From positions 47,328-111,327 of the forward strand of contig NZ_LSLK01000076.1 in the NCBI RefSeq assembly GCF_002257705.1: a stretch of DNA of 64,000 nt. The letters run 5' to 3'. The DNA is from Sporomusa silvacetica DSM 10669. GTDB lineage: Bacteria > Bacillota > Negativicutes > Sporomusales > Sporomusaceae. How positions within the stretch are numbered: the first letter of the stretch is position 1; each line of letters starts with the position of its first letter. The notes under the pieces were generated by a model, which was not told the origin of the DNA, did not search any database, and saw only the letters and a program-made list of their open reading frames with translations. Made by a program: the position numbers and the translations under genes. This document shows positions 26,171-35,251 of this stretch, one piece after another.

Positions 26171-26220
26171 TAAAAAGAGAGCCATAATTCGTCGCCCAAC
26201 AAATTATGGCTCTCTTTTTA
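26171..26220. terminator. Strong bidirectional terminator
   Basis: TAAAAAGAGAGCCATAATT pairs perfectly with its complement at 26202-26220. It lies downstream of the minus-strand hypothetical gene. Between 25882 and 26170 I see no supportable gene. Confidence 0.85.
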
Positions 26221-26248
26221 TTATTTTGTTATCTACTTAGAGTTCGGT

Positions 26249-26902
26249 TTAGGCTGTTTGCTCAGATTGGTTTGCTTCGTTAGCCCAGTCGTCAAGACCT
26301 TTAAGGGTTGCTGCTTGCGTTTGCTGGCAAATTTCTGGCAATTCACCACCCCAGGCTTTTTCGGCCGCTTTGTAGCCATCTTCAATGGCTCCCTTGATTA
26401 ACTCAATCTTGGAAGGGTCGCCGCCCGAAAGGGCTTTTGCATATTCTATGGCCCGTTCTGAAGTCTGCTTAACACCCCAAAAACCATCTTCAGAAACTTC
26501 TTGCTGCGCAGTTAGGCGAGTTTTCTCATCAACTTCCAGGTTTTGATAAAACTCTTTCAGTTTTCCATCATATTTTTCCATAATTTGATCATAACTTAGC
26601 CCCTGTGCTTCACCTTTTTTCACACTCTGCGTAGAAAAAAGGTTTTCTACTGTTGCTCGCAGAGAAGCCAATTTCGCTTCCACTTGCTTGGTAATCTCAC
26701 TCAGTGTAGCTGTATCCTTAGTATAGGTAGCTTTCGTATTGGCAGCTGTTTGGTCTGACTTTTCATACACTGCGGCTTCACTTGCTACTATTGTTTGTTC
26801 TGTATTAGTGGCAGCAGCAGGCACATCTGTGACCACACTGGCAACATTTGCTTCATTAGTTATCCCACTTTGCGCTGCTGTTGAAACAGGGTTAATAGCC
26901 AT
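26249..26902 (-). CDS. Hypothetical protein, flagellin/toxin-neutral helical family
   Basis: A 217-residue soluble protein without signal peptide or membrane helix. The first 60 residues are Ala/Thr-rich and low in complexity. About 60-90 is predicted helical. The second half is better defined (IMEKYDGKLKEFYQNLEV, EDGFWGVKQTSERAIEYAKALSGGDPSK, AAEKAWGGELPEI), a conserved pattern I have seen in uncharacterised bacterial proteins but cannot name. AAAGGGAGGGAG precedes the ATG. Monocistronic, with a strong terminator downstream. Confidence 0.65.
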   Translation of the reverse strand: MAINPVSTAAQSGITNEANVASVVTDVPAAATNTEQTIVASEAAVYEKSDQTAANTKATYTKDTATLSEITKQVEAKLASLRATVENLFSTQSVKKGEAQGLSYDQIMEKYDGKLKEFYQNLEVDEKTRLTAQQEVSEDGFWGVKQTSERAIEYAKALSGGDPSKIELIKGAIEDGYKAAEKAWGGELPEICQQTQAATLKGLDDWANEANQSEQTA

Positions 26903-27176
26903 AAAACTCCCTCCCTTTATCTGAATATCCTTATACTATATATCGTCATTTTTGTCCAAAATTTAATCCAAGCCTATTCATAAGCCTGTTTTAAGGATTG
27001 TTGCCGCAAAGTACCCAAAGGTCTCAAAGGGTTTACGCTTTTTATGGTTGGTTACACATTAAATACTGGCCTTTTTACCATTATAGAACTCAAAAGTGTT
27101 TTGCTTAACGTCTCTTTGCTTCTTGCAAACCCGCGTCTTTTCTCCTGTCTTAGCCTCTGCATTTTTATACTTTCTG

Positions 27177-27839
27177 TTAACCCATCACCGGAATAGGCAA
27201 AATATATTTTAACACAGCAACAAAGTGGGCAATGCTGCCTGCAAGAACAAATAAATGCCAAATCGCATGATTGTAGGGAATCTTATGGGCTAAATAAAAT
27301 ATCGCACCCACAGTATAAAAAAGACCCCCACCTATTAACCAGTATATACCTTCAATCGGCACTGTAGCCAATAATGGTTTTATCATTACAACCGCAAGCC
27401 AGCCCATAAAAAGATAGCATAAAGTTGCAAAAATCTTGAACCGTTTGACAAAAAAAACTTGAAAAGTGATTCCCGCTATGGCTAATCCCCAGATCACACT
27501 GAAGATGGTCCATCCCAGTGTGCCGTGCAGTGGAATCAATGTAAACGGTGTATAGTTGCCAGCAATAAGTACATAAATAGCCGAGTGATCCAGGAATTTA
27601 AAAATGCACTTGAGTTTTTCATTAGTAAAACTATGATACAGTGTTGATGCAACATATAAGAGTACCAACGAAATACCATAAATACTAAAACTTACTACAT
27701 GCCAAACACCGCCGTCGATATACGCTGCCGCCATAAGAGCACCAAGTCCAATGAGTGCTAGCAAACTTCCCACACCATGGGTAACGGCATTCAATATTTC
27801 TTCTAAATTAACACCCGAAGTAGCTGCAGTTTTTATCAC
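27177..27839 (-). CDS. Hemolysin III / PAQR-family membrane protein
   Basis: About 220 residues with seven hydrophobic helices. Family residues are NAVTHGVGSLLALIG at the N-terminus, SFTNEKLKCIFKFLDHSAIYVLIAGNYTPF in the middle and KIPYNHAIWHLFVLAGSIAHF near the end, giving the conserved His/Asp zinc-like site of PAQR proteins. I choose GTG 27839 (AAAGGGG eight bases upstream), which gives the usual family length; the frame is open to GTG 27941, which has no good ribosome site. Bacterial members are thought to affect membrane lipid homeostasis; haemolysis is doubtful. Confidence 0.85.
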   Translation of the reverse strand: MIKTAATSGVNLEEILNAVTHGVGSLLALIGLGALMAAAYIDGGVWHVVSFSIYGISLVLLYVASTLYHSFTNEKLKCIFKFLDHSAIYVLIAGNYTPFTLIPLHGTLGWTIFSVIWGLAIAGITFQVFFVKRFKIFATLCYLFMGWLAVVMIKPLLATVPIEGIYWLIGGGLFYTVGAIFYLAHKIPYNHAIWHLFVLAGSIAHFVAVLKYILPIPVMG

Positions 27840-28186
27840 ACAATCATCCCCTTTATATTGGCGTAATGGCAAAAGTTGCACAATAGTACTTATATCTATG
27901 ATACCGCTAATTCCAGTAAAAAGCCAGTCATGCAGTTTCACTCAGACCACTCATTTCTTGAAAATGTACTACAAATCCATTTGGCCGATTTACCCATTTT
28001 ATGGCTAAAGGAAAAACAACCATGCTGAGCAAGCGTTTTTATCTTTATACTATTCAGTATAGTATTATGTACCAAAAGAACTGATTATATCGCAATCCAT
28101 CTTGTTCTTAAATTTCTGGCGCTCCGGTCATCACAGTAATCTACTGTTTACAGTTTTTTATACAAAATAATTTTGATACAAGTGCA

Positions 28187-28211
28187 ATAGCGTGCCAATC
28201 AGGCACGCTAT
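28187..28211 (-). terminator. Terminator after the HAD-phosphatase gene
   Basis: ATAGCGTGCC pairs with GGCACGCTAT around a 5-base loop, directly downstream of the minus-strand gene. The remaining spacer (27840-28186) holds only a small palindrome, ATACTAT/ATAGTAT at 28046-28064. Confidence 0.7.
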
Positions 28212-28228
28212 CAAAATATACTTATTAG

Positions 28229-29068
28229 TTAAAATCCGTCTTCTAAAACAAATCGATTTATAGCGTTAGCTACGCCTTCATTATCATTAGAATCTGTTAT
28301 ATAATCGGCTTTTTGTTTTACGCTCTCTAACGCATTTTCCATCGCAATACCCAAGCCGGCATATTCGATCATGGATACATCATTTTCGCTATCACCGATG
28401 GTGATTACCTCTTCCCGCTTCAGATTATAATGTGCCGCCAACATGGCTACCGCTTTGCCCTTTGATACCCCTTTGCGGGTAATTTCAATATTGTGTTTGG
28501 ACGAATTAACGATTGCTAGCTGTTCTATATTCTGTAACTCTTGCCTCAATTCATCAACCAAAGCAATATCCCGATAGATAATCTCACATTTTACCATATT
28601 ACTCTGTTCTCTATGCACTACCTTTTGCCACTGCTGCCAGGAAAAAATATATTCCATATCAATGGAATTGTCTCTTTTCCCTAGCAGTTTAGTAGCAATA
28701 TAAAAAAGCTTAAATAGCACATTTCCATAATAAAACTTATCTGGAGTACAAAAATATGGTTTCACGTGATGTTTTTGAAATACTGACAGTAGTTGCAGCG
28801 ACAATTCCAGGCCAAGAACATCCTTAAAAATAACCTGGTCGTTATCTTTTTCTTTTATGAAAGCTCCGTTAGATGCAATCACTGGGGACTTTACACCAAT
28901 AAGATTAGAGAAATATTGAGCATCTGTATACATCCGCCCGGTACTTATCACAATATGAATACCCTGCTGATGTGCCTGCCCTAGTATCGCCTTAGTTCTA
29001 CTAGTAATTTTGTGCTTACTATTCAATAGCGTCCCATCAACATCAATACAGACTAGTTTATACGCCAT
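28229..29068 (-). CDS. Cof-type HAD phosphatase
   Basis: A 279-residue HAD-IIB hydrolase. Motif I is CIDVDGTLLNS (nucleophile and general acid Asp), motif II VISTGR, motif III Lys in KGVSKGKAV, motif IV GDSENDVSMIEYAG. The cap insertion between motifs II and III is of the Cof type. The family dephosphorylates sugar phosphates, nucleotides or pyridoxal phosphate. ATG 29068 follows AAAGGATG; the frame is open 56 codons further without a ribosome site. It lies 31 bp downstream of pdxR on the same strand, so a PLP phosphatase role is conceivable but unproven. Confidence 0.9.
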   Translation of the reverse strand: MAYKLVCIDVDGTLLNSKHKITSRTKAILGQAHQQGIHIVISTGRMYTDAQYFSNLIGVKSPVIASNGAFIKEKDNDQVIFKDVLGLELSLQLLSVFQKHHVKPYFCTPDKFYYGNVLFKLFYIATKLLGKRDNSIDMEYIFSWQQWQKVVHREQSNMVKCEIIYRDIALVDELRQELQNIEQLAIVNSSKHNIEITRKGVSKGKAVAMLAAHYNLKREEVITIGDSENDVSMIEYAGLGIAMENALESVKQKADYITDSNDNEGVANAINRFVLEDGF

Positions 29069-29099
29069 GCTAACATCCTTTCTGTAAATAATATAACCG

Positions 29100-30503
29100 T
29101 CATCCAAACCATGCATCTCGAAGCCACCTAACTGCCGCTTCGATTTCACTGGCGGGAATTTTCGAGAAATATAGAAGGATACGAGAGGTGTTTTCCGGTG
29201 TTTTCTGCAAATAATAGTCTTGGAGAGAGGCAACACGACAGCCTTTGACTAGCGCCTGCGCCACTAATTGCTTAGCTTCTAGTTTGGATTTTATAGTAAG
29301 AATAATATAAAGTCCTGATTCAGTTCCTTCAATTTCCACATGGTTACCTAAAATACCTTTGACTGCATCAACAAGCATACCCTTTTTCCCATAATACAAT
29401 TTACGCAGACGGCGTATCTGACGTTCCAAACAGCCATCTGCCATAAATTGGGCCAGTGCAAGCTGTTCAAGCGTCGAAGTAGCCTGATTATATAAAGCAG
29501 CGTTTTGCTGAAATCCCATCAGCAGTTTTTCCGGCAATACCATATAGCTAATTCGGATAGACGGCGGTATTACCTTGGATAAAGACCCTAAATAGACTAC
29601 CGTTTCCCCATTATCAAGCCCTTTCAGCGCCGGAATTGGGCGACCAAAATAGCGAAACTCACTGTCATAGTCATCTTCGATAATAATACCATTGACGCGT
29701 TCTGCCCAATTTAAGAGTTGCACTCTTTTGCCTACAGACATGATATAACCGGTTGGAAATTGATGCGATGGACTTACATAGGCAAGCTTTGCCCCGCTGT
29801 GGAGCAGCTGGTTGATATCAATACCGTCTTTTTTCATTGGGATGGCCATGATTGTAAAGGCATAATTGGCAAAAATCCGTCTGCCATTTTTGAAACCCGG
29901 GTCTTCAAATGCAATACTGCTGGCTTCAGATTTTAATAAGCTGCATAGCGTATTTAGCAGACTCTGTACCCCTGGACCAATAATGATTTGCTCTTGCTGG
30001 GCGTTGACGCCTCTTGAATCACGGATATATTTTGCAATTTCCGCGCGTAACTCTGCCTCGCCCTGTACATGTCCATAACCGACAAGACGTTCCTTATCCA
30101 ACAATACTTTGTTGATATAGCGTTTCCAAAGCGAGAAGTCAAAACCGCCAATATCCATTTCACCGCTAGCAAAATCATAAAGAATTTTTTGGTTCTTCTT
30201 CGATTGCTGCTTTGTATCACAAATTTGCCTGGGCACAACACTTCGTTTAATAGTCATCACTTCAAATTTATTTACAAGATATCTAGATCTGTTGCCATTT
30301 AGGATATACCCCTCACTCATTAATTGCTGATAGGCTTTTTCAACAGTTATTTTACTTATAGAAAGACTTGCCGCAAGCCCTCGGATTGATGGCAGCTTAT
30401 CGCCTTCGTTTAACCGGTTTTGTTCAATAGCCTGCTTAATGTATGTATAGAGCTGCATATATAATGGGTTTCTGCTAGTAGCATCCAGTTGGATTAACTC
30501 CAT
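29100..30503 (-). CDS. pdxR: MocR-family regulator (PdxR type)
   Basis: A 467-residue fusion. Residues 1-75 are a GntR winged helix (LPSIRGLAASLSISKITVEKAYQQLMSEG). Residues 110-467 are a fold-type I aminotransferase domain with the PLP lysine in YLGSLSKVIPPSIRI and the usual FEDPGF and DDYDSEFRY segments. Such proteins bind PLP and regulate vitamin B6 genes. It is divergent from a pyridoxal kinase gene 127 bp away, which supports the PdxR assignment. AGGAGG precedes the ATG. Confidence 0.88.
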   Translation of the reverse strand: MELIQLDATSRNPLYMQLYTYIKQAIEQNRLNEGDKLPSIRGLAASLSISKITVEKAYQQLMSEGYILNGNRSRYLVNKFEVMTIKRSVVPRQICDTKQQSKKNQKILYDFASGEMDIGGFDFSLWKRYINKVLLDKERLVGYGHVQGEAELRAEIAKYIRDSRGVNAQQEQIIIGPGVQSLLNTLCSLLKSEASSIAFEDPGFKNGRRIFANYAFTIMAIPMKKDGIDINQLLHSGAKLAYVSPSHQFPTGYIMSVGKRVQLLNWAERVNGIIIEDDYDSEFRYFGRPIPALKGLDNGETVVYLGSLSKVIPPSIRISYMVLPEKLLMGFQQNAALYNQATSTLEQLALAQFMADGCLERQIRRLRKLYYGKKGMLVDAVKGILGNHVEIEGTESGLYIILTIKSKLEAKQLVAQALVKGCRVASLQDYYLQKTPENTSRILLYFSKIPASEIEAAVRWLRDAWFG

Positions 30504-30630
30504 AACAACCTCCTAACTGTACCTATCCATATTGTTGATTCTGTATATTTTAAAAGGTCCATTTTTATTTTATAATACAATTATATTTTTAGTAAAGAGA
30601 TACTTATGGGAAATTAAGGGGGATTTACTT

Positions 30631-31440
30631 ATGACAATATTTAAAGCACTGGCAGTAGCCGGTTCGGATACTAGTGGCGGCGCCGGACTTCAGGCAGATT
30701 TAAAAACCTTTCAGGAACTAGGCGTATATGGTATGACGGCCATTACTGTCATCGTCACGCAAAACCAGCATAATAACTGGTCCCATGACATATATCCACT
30801 ACCGCTTGAGGTACTTGAAGCGCAAATGGAGACCGTACTTGGCGGAATTGGTGTGGATGCATTGAAAACTGGTATGCTGGCAACTACCGAAGTAATCTCG
30901 CTGGTCGCCAAAAAGCTTGATCAATATGCCGTTAAAAATGTTGTAATTGATCCCGTTATGGCCTGCAAAGGAACCGATGAAGTACTACACCCTGAAACAA
31001 CAGTTGGCATTCGCGAAATACTGGCTCCTCGTGCTACGATCATTACTCCTAATGTTTTTGAAGCCACCCAATTAAGTGGTATTGGTTCTATTCGTTCATT
31101 GGAAGATATGAAAGCAGCTGCAGTTGAAATTTACAAGCTGGGCCCAAAAAATGTATTAATAAAAGGCGGAGCCAAACTAGATACCGTCGACGCTGTGGAT
31201 GTACTGTATGATGGCAAAGAATTTACCGTCTTACAGTCGCCGAAAATCAATACGACGTACACCCATGGCGCAGGCTGCACCTACGGAGCTGCCATCACAG
31301 CCGGGCTCGCAAAGGGCCTTTCTGTGCCTACTGCCGTTAAGCAGGCCAAAGAATTTATTACCGCCGCCATCAAGGCTTCCTTTCCGTTGAATGCTTTTGT
31401 CGGCCCTACTTACCATGCTGCTCACCGCCTGAACAAGTAA
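30631..31440 (+). CDS. pdxK: Pyridoxine/pyridoxal kinase (ThiD-like family)
   Basis: A 269-residue ribokinase-fold kinase. Motifs are VAGSDTSGGAGLQADLKTF at the N-terminus, DPVMACKGTD in the middle and the catalytic THGAGCTYGAAITAGLAKG near the C-terminus. Such proteins phosphorylate pyridoxine/pyridoxal or hydroxymethylpyrimidine; both PdxK and ThiD share this sequence type. The divergent PdxR-like gene favours vitamin B6 salvage, since there is no thiamine gene nearby. ATG 30631 has GGGGG upstream; the frame is open 33 codons further without one. A strong terminator follows. Confidence 0.85.
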   Translation: MTIFKALAVAGSDTSGGAGLQADLKTFQELGVYGMTAITVIVTQNQHNNWSHDIYPLPLEVLEAQMETVLGGIGVDALKTGMLATTEVISLVAKKLDQYAVKNVVIDPVMACKGTDEVLHPETTVGIREILAPRATIITPNVFEATQLSGIGSIRSLEDMKAAAVEIYKLGPKNVLIKGGAKLDTVDAVDVLYDGKEFTVLQSPKINTTYTHGAGCTYGAAITAGLAKGLSVPTAVKQAKEFITAAIKASFPLNAFVGPTYHAAHRLNK

Positions 31441-31450
31441 TGACATAAAA

Positions 31451-31503
31451 AAAATGCCTTGACCGCTTTGCCAGTCTAGTCTGGCCTGCGATCAAGGCAT
31501 TTT
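31451..31503 (+). terminator. Terminator after pdxK
   Basis: AAAATGCCTTGA pairs with TCAAGGCATTTT, with an inner GCCAG/CTGGC hairpin. It separates pdxK from the convergent GGDEF gene. Confidence 0.85.
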
Positions 31504-31531
31504 CATCTGTACCAATTAATCTGCCAGTTCC

Positions 31532-33115
31532 TCATTTCTCCAATTCGCTAACCTCTACCCGGTTACGGCCAAAATTTTTGGCACGATATAATGCTTGGTC
31601 GGCCGCGAAAATTAAGTCTGCTTCTGTTAGTTTATCTAAGTACTCACTAAACTCTACGGTAGCTACTCCAACGCTAATAGTCACAGAGATCTTATCAATA
31701 CTCGGTGCAAATACCCGTTTCTCAGTTTGTGCGCGTATAATTTCTGCCAACGCATACGCAGTTGCAGCATCTGTTTCCGGCAAAATTACGGCAAATTCCT
31801 CGCCACCATAGCGGGCAGGCAAATCGGTAGCACGAAATTGTTTTTTTAGCAAACTACCCATTTCCTTTAAGATTATATCCCCGGTTTGATGCCCCCAGCG
31901 ATCATTAATCATTTTGAAGAAGTCGATATCCACCATAACTAAGCTAAGCGGTTGGCCATATCGCCGCACCCGGCTCAGCTCTTTTTTTAAAACAAAATCG
32001 AAAAATCGCCGATTGGCAATTTCCGTCAGCGTATCGGTTAAGCCAAATTTTTTGATGCTACCATATAAATGTTCCCGATCCAGCCCCATCGCTGTCTGAT
32101 TGGCAATCGTCGCTAAAGTAGCTTCTATTGGGAAATCACTACTAGTCTCTCGTACATAGTCCCAACAGAAAACAATAGCGCCCTGAAGAATCTGCCGAAA
32201 GAACAAAGGCATTACCTGTACTGTCTTTTCGACTGCCAAAGGCAGGGTAACTAACACTCGGTTAGTGTCTTGCCACAGCTCAGACCTTTTTCCATTAGTA
32301 AGCAAAGATTCCAGTCTCGCTACATCTGCTGGTGACAGATTCTGAACATGCGCCGCCCGCACCACCGGCGGCACGGAATGACGCTGAACAACAAAAGCAG
32401 CGCAGGCATCGGCCTTAAAAAAATCACTCAGGGTTTTTCCTACCTGTTCGAGCAAAATACTTGGTGAAGGCTGCTTCGCCACAACCTGCCCTACTTCATG
32501 CAACAGCACAATCTCCTCAGATTTTCTTGTTAACGTATCATTTAATCTGGCCATTTTTACAGCAACCCCAGCTTGAGCCGCATATATTTCTGCCAGCTTT
32601 AGCTGCTGCTTAGTTAGAACTTCGCCACTTTCAACAAATACCTCAAAAACCCCTGCCAGCTTTCCGTCAATCATAATAGGCATACCTAACAGAGTTCGTG
32701 GCAAATGCTCATCCAGGTTCTCCCTACTAGTAACGTAAACCATTTGACCCGCTGCATAACTTGCCCCCATCAGCTTCTGCAACGTAGTTTCTCGCAGTTC
32801 ATAACTGCCCTTATAAGCGACAACCCAAAAAACTTGTGGCTGGCCCTCTAGTAAACTCAAAAAAACATGTTCCGAACCAAAGGTCATCCCAGCTTCATTT
32901 ATAAGCTGATCTAGAAGATCTGTCAGTTTCCCCTTGTCCTTGATCATGTTAGTGATCTGGGCGATAGTACTCTCGAAGTTTGCATACGTTTGTGCTAACG
33001 TATGCAACTGCTTTCTTTGTCTACCAGCCTGCCGCTTCCACAAGCGCCGAATACCTGTTAGTCGTACTTCTGAACGATCTTTAAAAAGCAAACCGCCAAT
33101 ATCCTGTATCTTCAT
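31532..33115 (-). CDS. GAF-GGDEF diguanylate cyclase
   Basis: A 527-residue cytoplasmic protein. About 50-200 and 210-340 look like two GAF-type sensor domains. The GGDEF domain occupies 355-520: active site RYGGEEFAVILPE and, five residues before it, the RxxD inhibitory site (RATD), so it should be an active, product-inhibited c-di-GMP synthase. There are no membrane helices. It is 44 bp downstream of the HD-GYP gene on the same strand, so synthesis and breakdown of c-di-GMP are probably co-expressed. Confidence 0.9.
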   Translation of the reverse strand: MKIQDIGGLLFKDRSEVRLTGIRRLWKRQAGRQRKQLHTLAQTYANFESTIAQITNMIKDKGKLTDLLDQLINEAGMTFGSEHVFLSLLEGQPQVFWVVAYKGSYELRETTLQKLMGASYAAGQMVYVTSRENLDEHLPRTLLGMPIMIDGKLAGVFEVFVESGEVLTKQQLKLAEIYAAQAGVAVKMARLNDTLTRKSEEIVLLHEVGQVVAKQPSPSILLEQVGKTLSDFFKADACAAFVVQRHSVPPVVRAAHVQNLSPADVARLESLLTNGKRSELWQDTNRVLVTLPLAVEKTVQVMPLFFRQILQGAIVFCWDYVRETSSDFPIEATLATIANQTAMGLDREHLYGSIKKFGLTDTLTEIANRRFFDFVLKKELSRVRRYGQPLSLVMVDIDFFKMINDRWGHQTGDIILKEMGSLLKKQFRATDLPARYGGEEFAVILPETDAATAYALAEIIRAQTEKRVFAPSIDKISVTISVGVATVEFSEYLDKLTEADLIFAADQALYRAKNFGRNRVEVSELEK

Positions 33116-33159
33116 CGTCCTGTTTATCCCTCTCAGATCTTACGAGGCCACCTGCGGCA

Positions 33160-34254
33160 TTACACGTTGACTACCTCAGTAATATACAGGTTTCGAACTT
33201 GCTCTAAATCAATAAATTCTCCGTCCTGTGTATGAACGACAGGACGCTCTGAAACAAGCTTACTCAGATAAACAACTACCGCTTCCCGCCCGTCACTAAG
33301 ACGAACAATATTCCCAATAAATTGTTCTCTAATATTAGCAAGAAATATACCGCTAATCGTCGGATCCAATTTTTCAAATGCTTGCCTAACCATAGTTTCT
33401 ACCGCCAAAAAGGGCGTCATTCGATTTTCTTGACCATTACATGTCATGGTCGCATACATGTCAGCAGCACGAATTACCTGAGCAAACAGATGGATCTTAT
33501 TGCTGACAAGCTGTAAGGGATACCCGGTTCCGTTTTCCCATTCATGATGCTGCAGCACTCCGGCAAGAACACTAAAAGGCAGACGATAAGCACTCCGTTT
33601 TAACAGTTGATACCCCTCTACCGGATGTTTCCTTATCATTTCCATTTCGACTGACGTTAAATCCTCTTCTTTTTTGTTGAGAATCTCTGGCGAAAGCTTG
33701 ATTTTTCCCACATCATGCAAAAGAGCAGACAATATTACATCCTGTAGGTTTTTGGCAGAAAACCCAAGCCAGCGGCCCAAGACCCCAGCAATAACCGCGA
33801 CATTCAACGAGTGCTGGGCTAGGCGGTCTCCCAGCCCTGCCAACATATATAGTAAATTAATGCCACCAGGGACAAGTGAAAATTCCCGCAGGGATCTGTC
33901 AGCAATCTCTCTCATTTTAATCAGGGGAACTACTTTCATATAACGAATTTGTTCGAAAGCCGTTTCCACTTCTTTAACACTATCTTCATACTCAGCAGAA
34001 AACTCTTTCTTAAACTTTGATAACGCAGGTTTCTTAAATAACGACAGCAAAGCTGGCATTGTCTTTGGCGCTAACGTTCCTTGTCTTTCTAAAATATCTA
34101 CAGCATAGATACGCCAGTTCTGTAAGCGGGCAATCGACTTCTCGGTCAAAACAGTGCCTTCTGTCAAAACAACCCGACCTTCAATGTTAACGGCAGGTTT
34201 TGCAAGAATCATTCCTGGCTCGACATCCTGAATACGAAATCTTCTGCTTAACAT
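33160..34254 (-). CDS. HD-GYP-domain c-di-GMP phosphodiesterase
   Basis: A 364-residue protein. An N-terminal segment (about 1-100) resembles the DUF3391-like region that often precedes HD-GYP. The catalytic domain (about 130-330) has HDVGKIKLSPEIL, KHPVEGYQLL and QHHEWENGTGYP, so both HD and GYP motifs are intact. It should hydrolyse c-di-GMP to pGpG or GMP. First gene of an operon with the GGDEF cyclase downstream. The ribosome site is GGGGGG. Confidence 0.92.
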   Translation of the reverse strand: MLSRRFRIQDVEPGMILAKPAVNIEGRVVLTEGTVLTEKSIARLQNWRIYAVDILERQGTLAPKTMPALLSLFKKPALSKFKKEFSAEYEDSVKEVETAFEQIRYMKVVPLIKMREIADRSLREFSLVPGGINLLYMLAGLGDRLAQHSLNVAVIAGVLGRWLGFSAKNLQDVILSALLHDVGKIKLSPEILNKKEEDLTSVEMEMIRKHPVEGYQLLKRSAYRLPFSVLAGVLQHHEWENGTGYPLQLVSNKIHLFAQVIRAADMYATMTCNGQENRMTPFLAVETMVRQAFEKLDPTISGIFLANIREQFIGNIVRLSDGREAVVVYLSKLVSERPVVHTQDGEFIDLEQVRNLYITEVVNV

Positions 34255-34569
34255 AAAAGATACATCCCCCCGCCGCCAAAGCGTATATGAGCATCAATAA
34301 GCCTGAAACATCAGCCCCCGGCTCTTAATAAAATCATTGAGCCGGGTGTTTCCCTTGTAAAAACAAAGCAGCTCCTGTCATTCCTGTTATCCCCAGTAAA
34401 TACGTATTGCATGTATACCCCTTCGCTATATTAAGAGTAATTATACCATGTTTAGGAACTAGGAAAGATAAAGATTGCTTAAATTATTCGATTGTTTAGT
34501 AATAAAAGGGGAAGTTGCGGCCTGCTTTGTATTAATTTGGCATTTAGGGCTTGACTTTAATTAGCTAAT
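34255..34569 (-). other. Leader region of the HD-GYP operon with a hairpin
   Basis: The 315-bp gap holds a -10-like TATAAT on the minus strand (34440-34445), a GC-rich hairpin (CCCGGCTC/GAGCCGGG, about 34315-34346) without a T-run, and short ORFs. One of these starts at an ATG behind GAAGGGG and runs 33 codons into the hairpin. It does not match a c-di-GMP riboswitch. Leader-peptide control is possible but unsupported. Confidence 0.3.
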
Positions 34570-35109
34570 CTAAACGATAGAACTTGCAAAGGTATATAAA
34601 AACATTACGATACCGACACCACCTGCAAAAAGCCCCATATACCAATAGAGATATACCTTATTTATTGATGCTAATGAAGATAATAAAATACCGATCTGCA
34701 AAAAAATCAAGGCTTGTCCAAATTTTCCATTAAAACGTTGCGCCATATCACGGTCTTTCTCTAACCGCTTAGCCTCGTCTGTAATTTCCTTTTTTTCTTG
34801 TTTATAACGGGCAACTTCTTTGTCGTACTCATCCACCTTACTTTTATACTGCTCGGCTTTACCGGCTTCCTGGGCGGCCAATGCCATTGCATCGCGTTGA
34901 ACCTGATAGGTTGTTTCCTTAATACTTTTCGCTTGATAATACGCCCATTGGTCTGATGCCTGGCTTTGCATTAGCACCATTTTATTACCATATCCAGCCG
35001 CTTTAAATGCGGCTAAGGTTGCGCACACTGCCAAAACTACAGTTGTAATAGCAATAAACGTACCTATATTGTCTTTCCACGACTTACTTCCTTGCTGGCT
35101 TTTTTCCAT
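34570..35109 (-). CDS. DUF4337-family membrane protein
   Basis: A 179-residue protein with one helix near the N-terminus (IGTFIAITTVVLAVCATLAAF), a long charged coiled coil (about 70-125, KVDEYDKEVARYKQEKKEI) and two closely spaced helices at the C-terminus. The segment MVLMQSQASDQWAYYQAKSIKE is typical of DUF4337. GAAGGAGG precedes the ATG. Function unknown; monocistronic. Confidence 0.85.
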   Translation of the reverse strand: MEKSQQGSKSWKDNIGTFIAITTVVLAVCATLAAFKAAGYGNKMVLMQSQASDQWAYYQAKSIKETTYQVQRDAMALAAQEAGKAEQYKSKVDEYDKEVARYKQEKKEITDEAKRLEKDRDMAQRFNGKFGQALIFLQIGILLSSLASINKVYLYWYMGLFAGGVGIVMFLYTFASSIV

Positions 35110-35251
35110 GTACTGTTACCTCCTTCGATAATGTGAGTTCAAGAAGTACATTCCAACTAATAATGCCAAAACCCTGCAAAGAATTGAAACTATGCAGAGT
35201 TTTGTATAAAGTCTTGCATTATATATAATTTCTTATTCTCCTGAAAGCCGC

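Noticed and set aside
26004..26240. Possible 78-residue gene on the plus strand
   Set aside because: No ribosome site, no recognisable domain, and its end lies in the strong terminator at 26171-26220.
27052..27261. Cys-rich 69-residue ORF on the minus strand
   Set aside because: It overlaps the end of the hemolysin III gene in another frame and lacks a ribosome site.
34300..34350. c-di-GMP riboswitch before the HD-GYP operon
   Set aside because: The region lacks the conserved core of either c-di-GMP class; only one GC-rich hairpin is seen.
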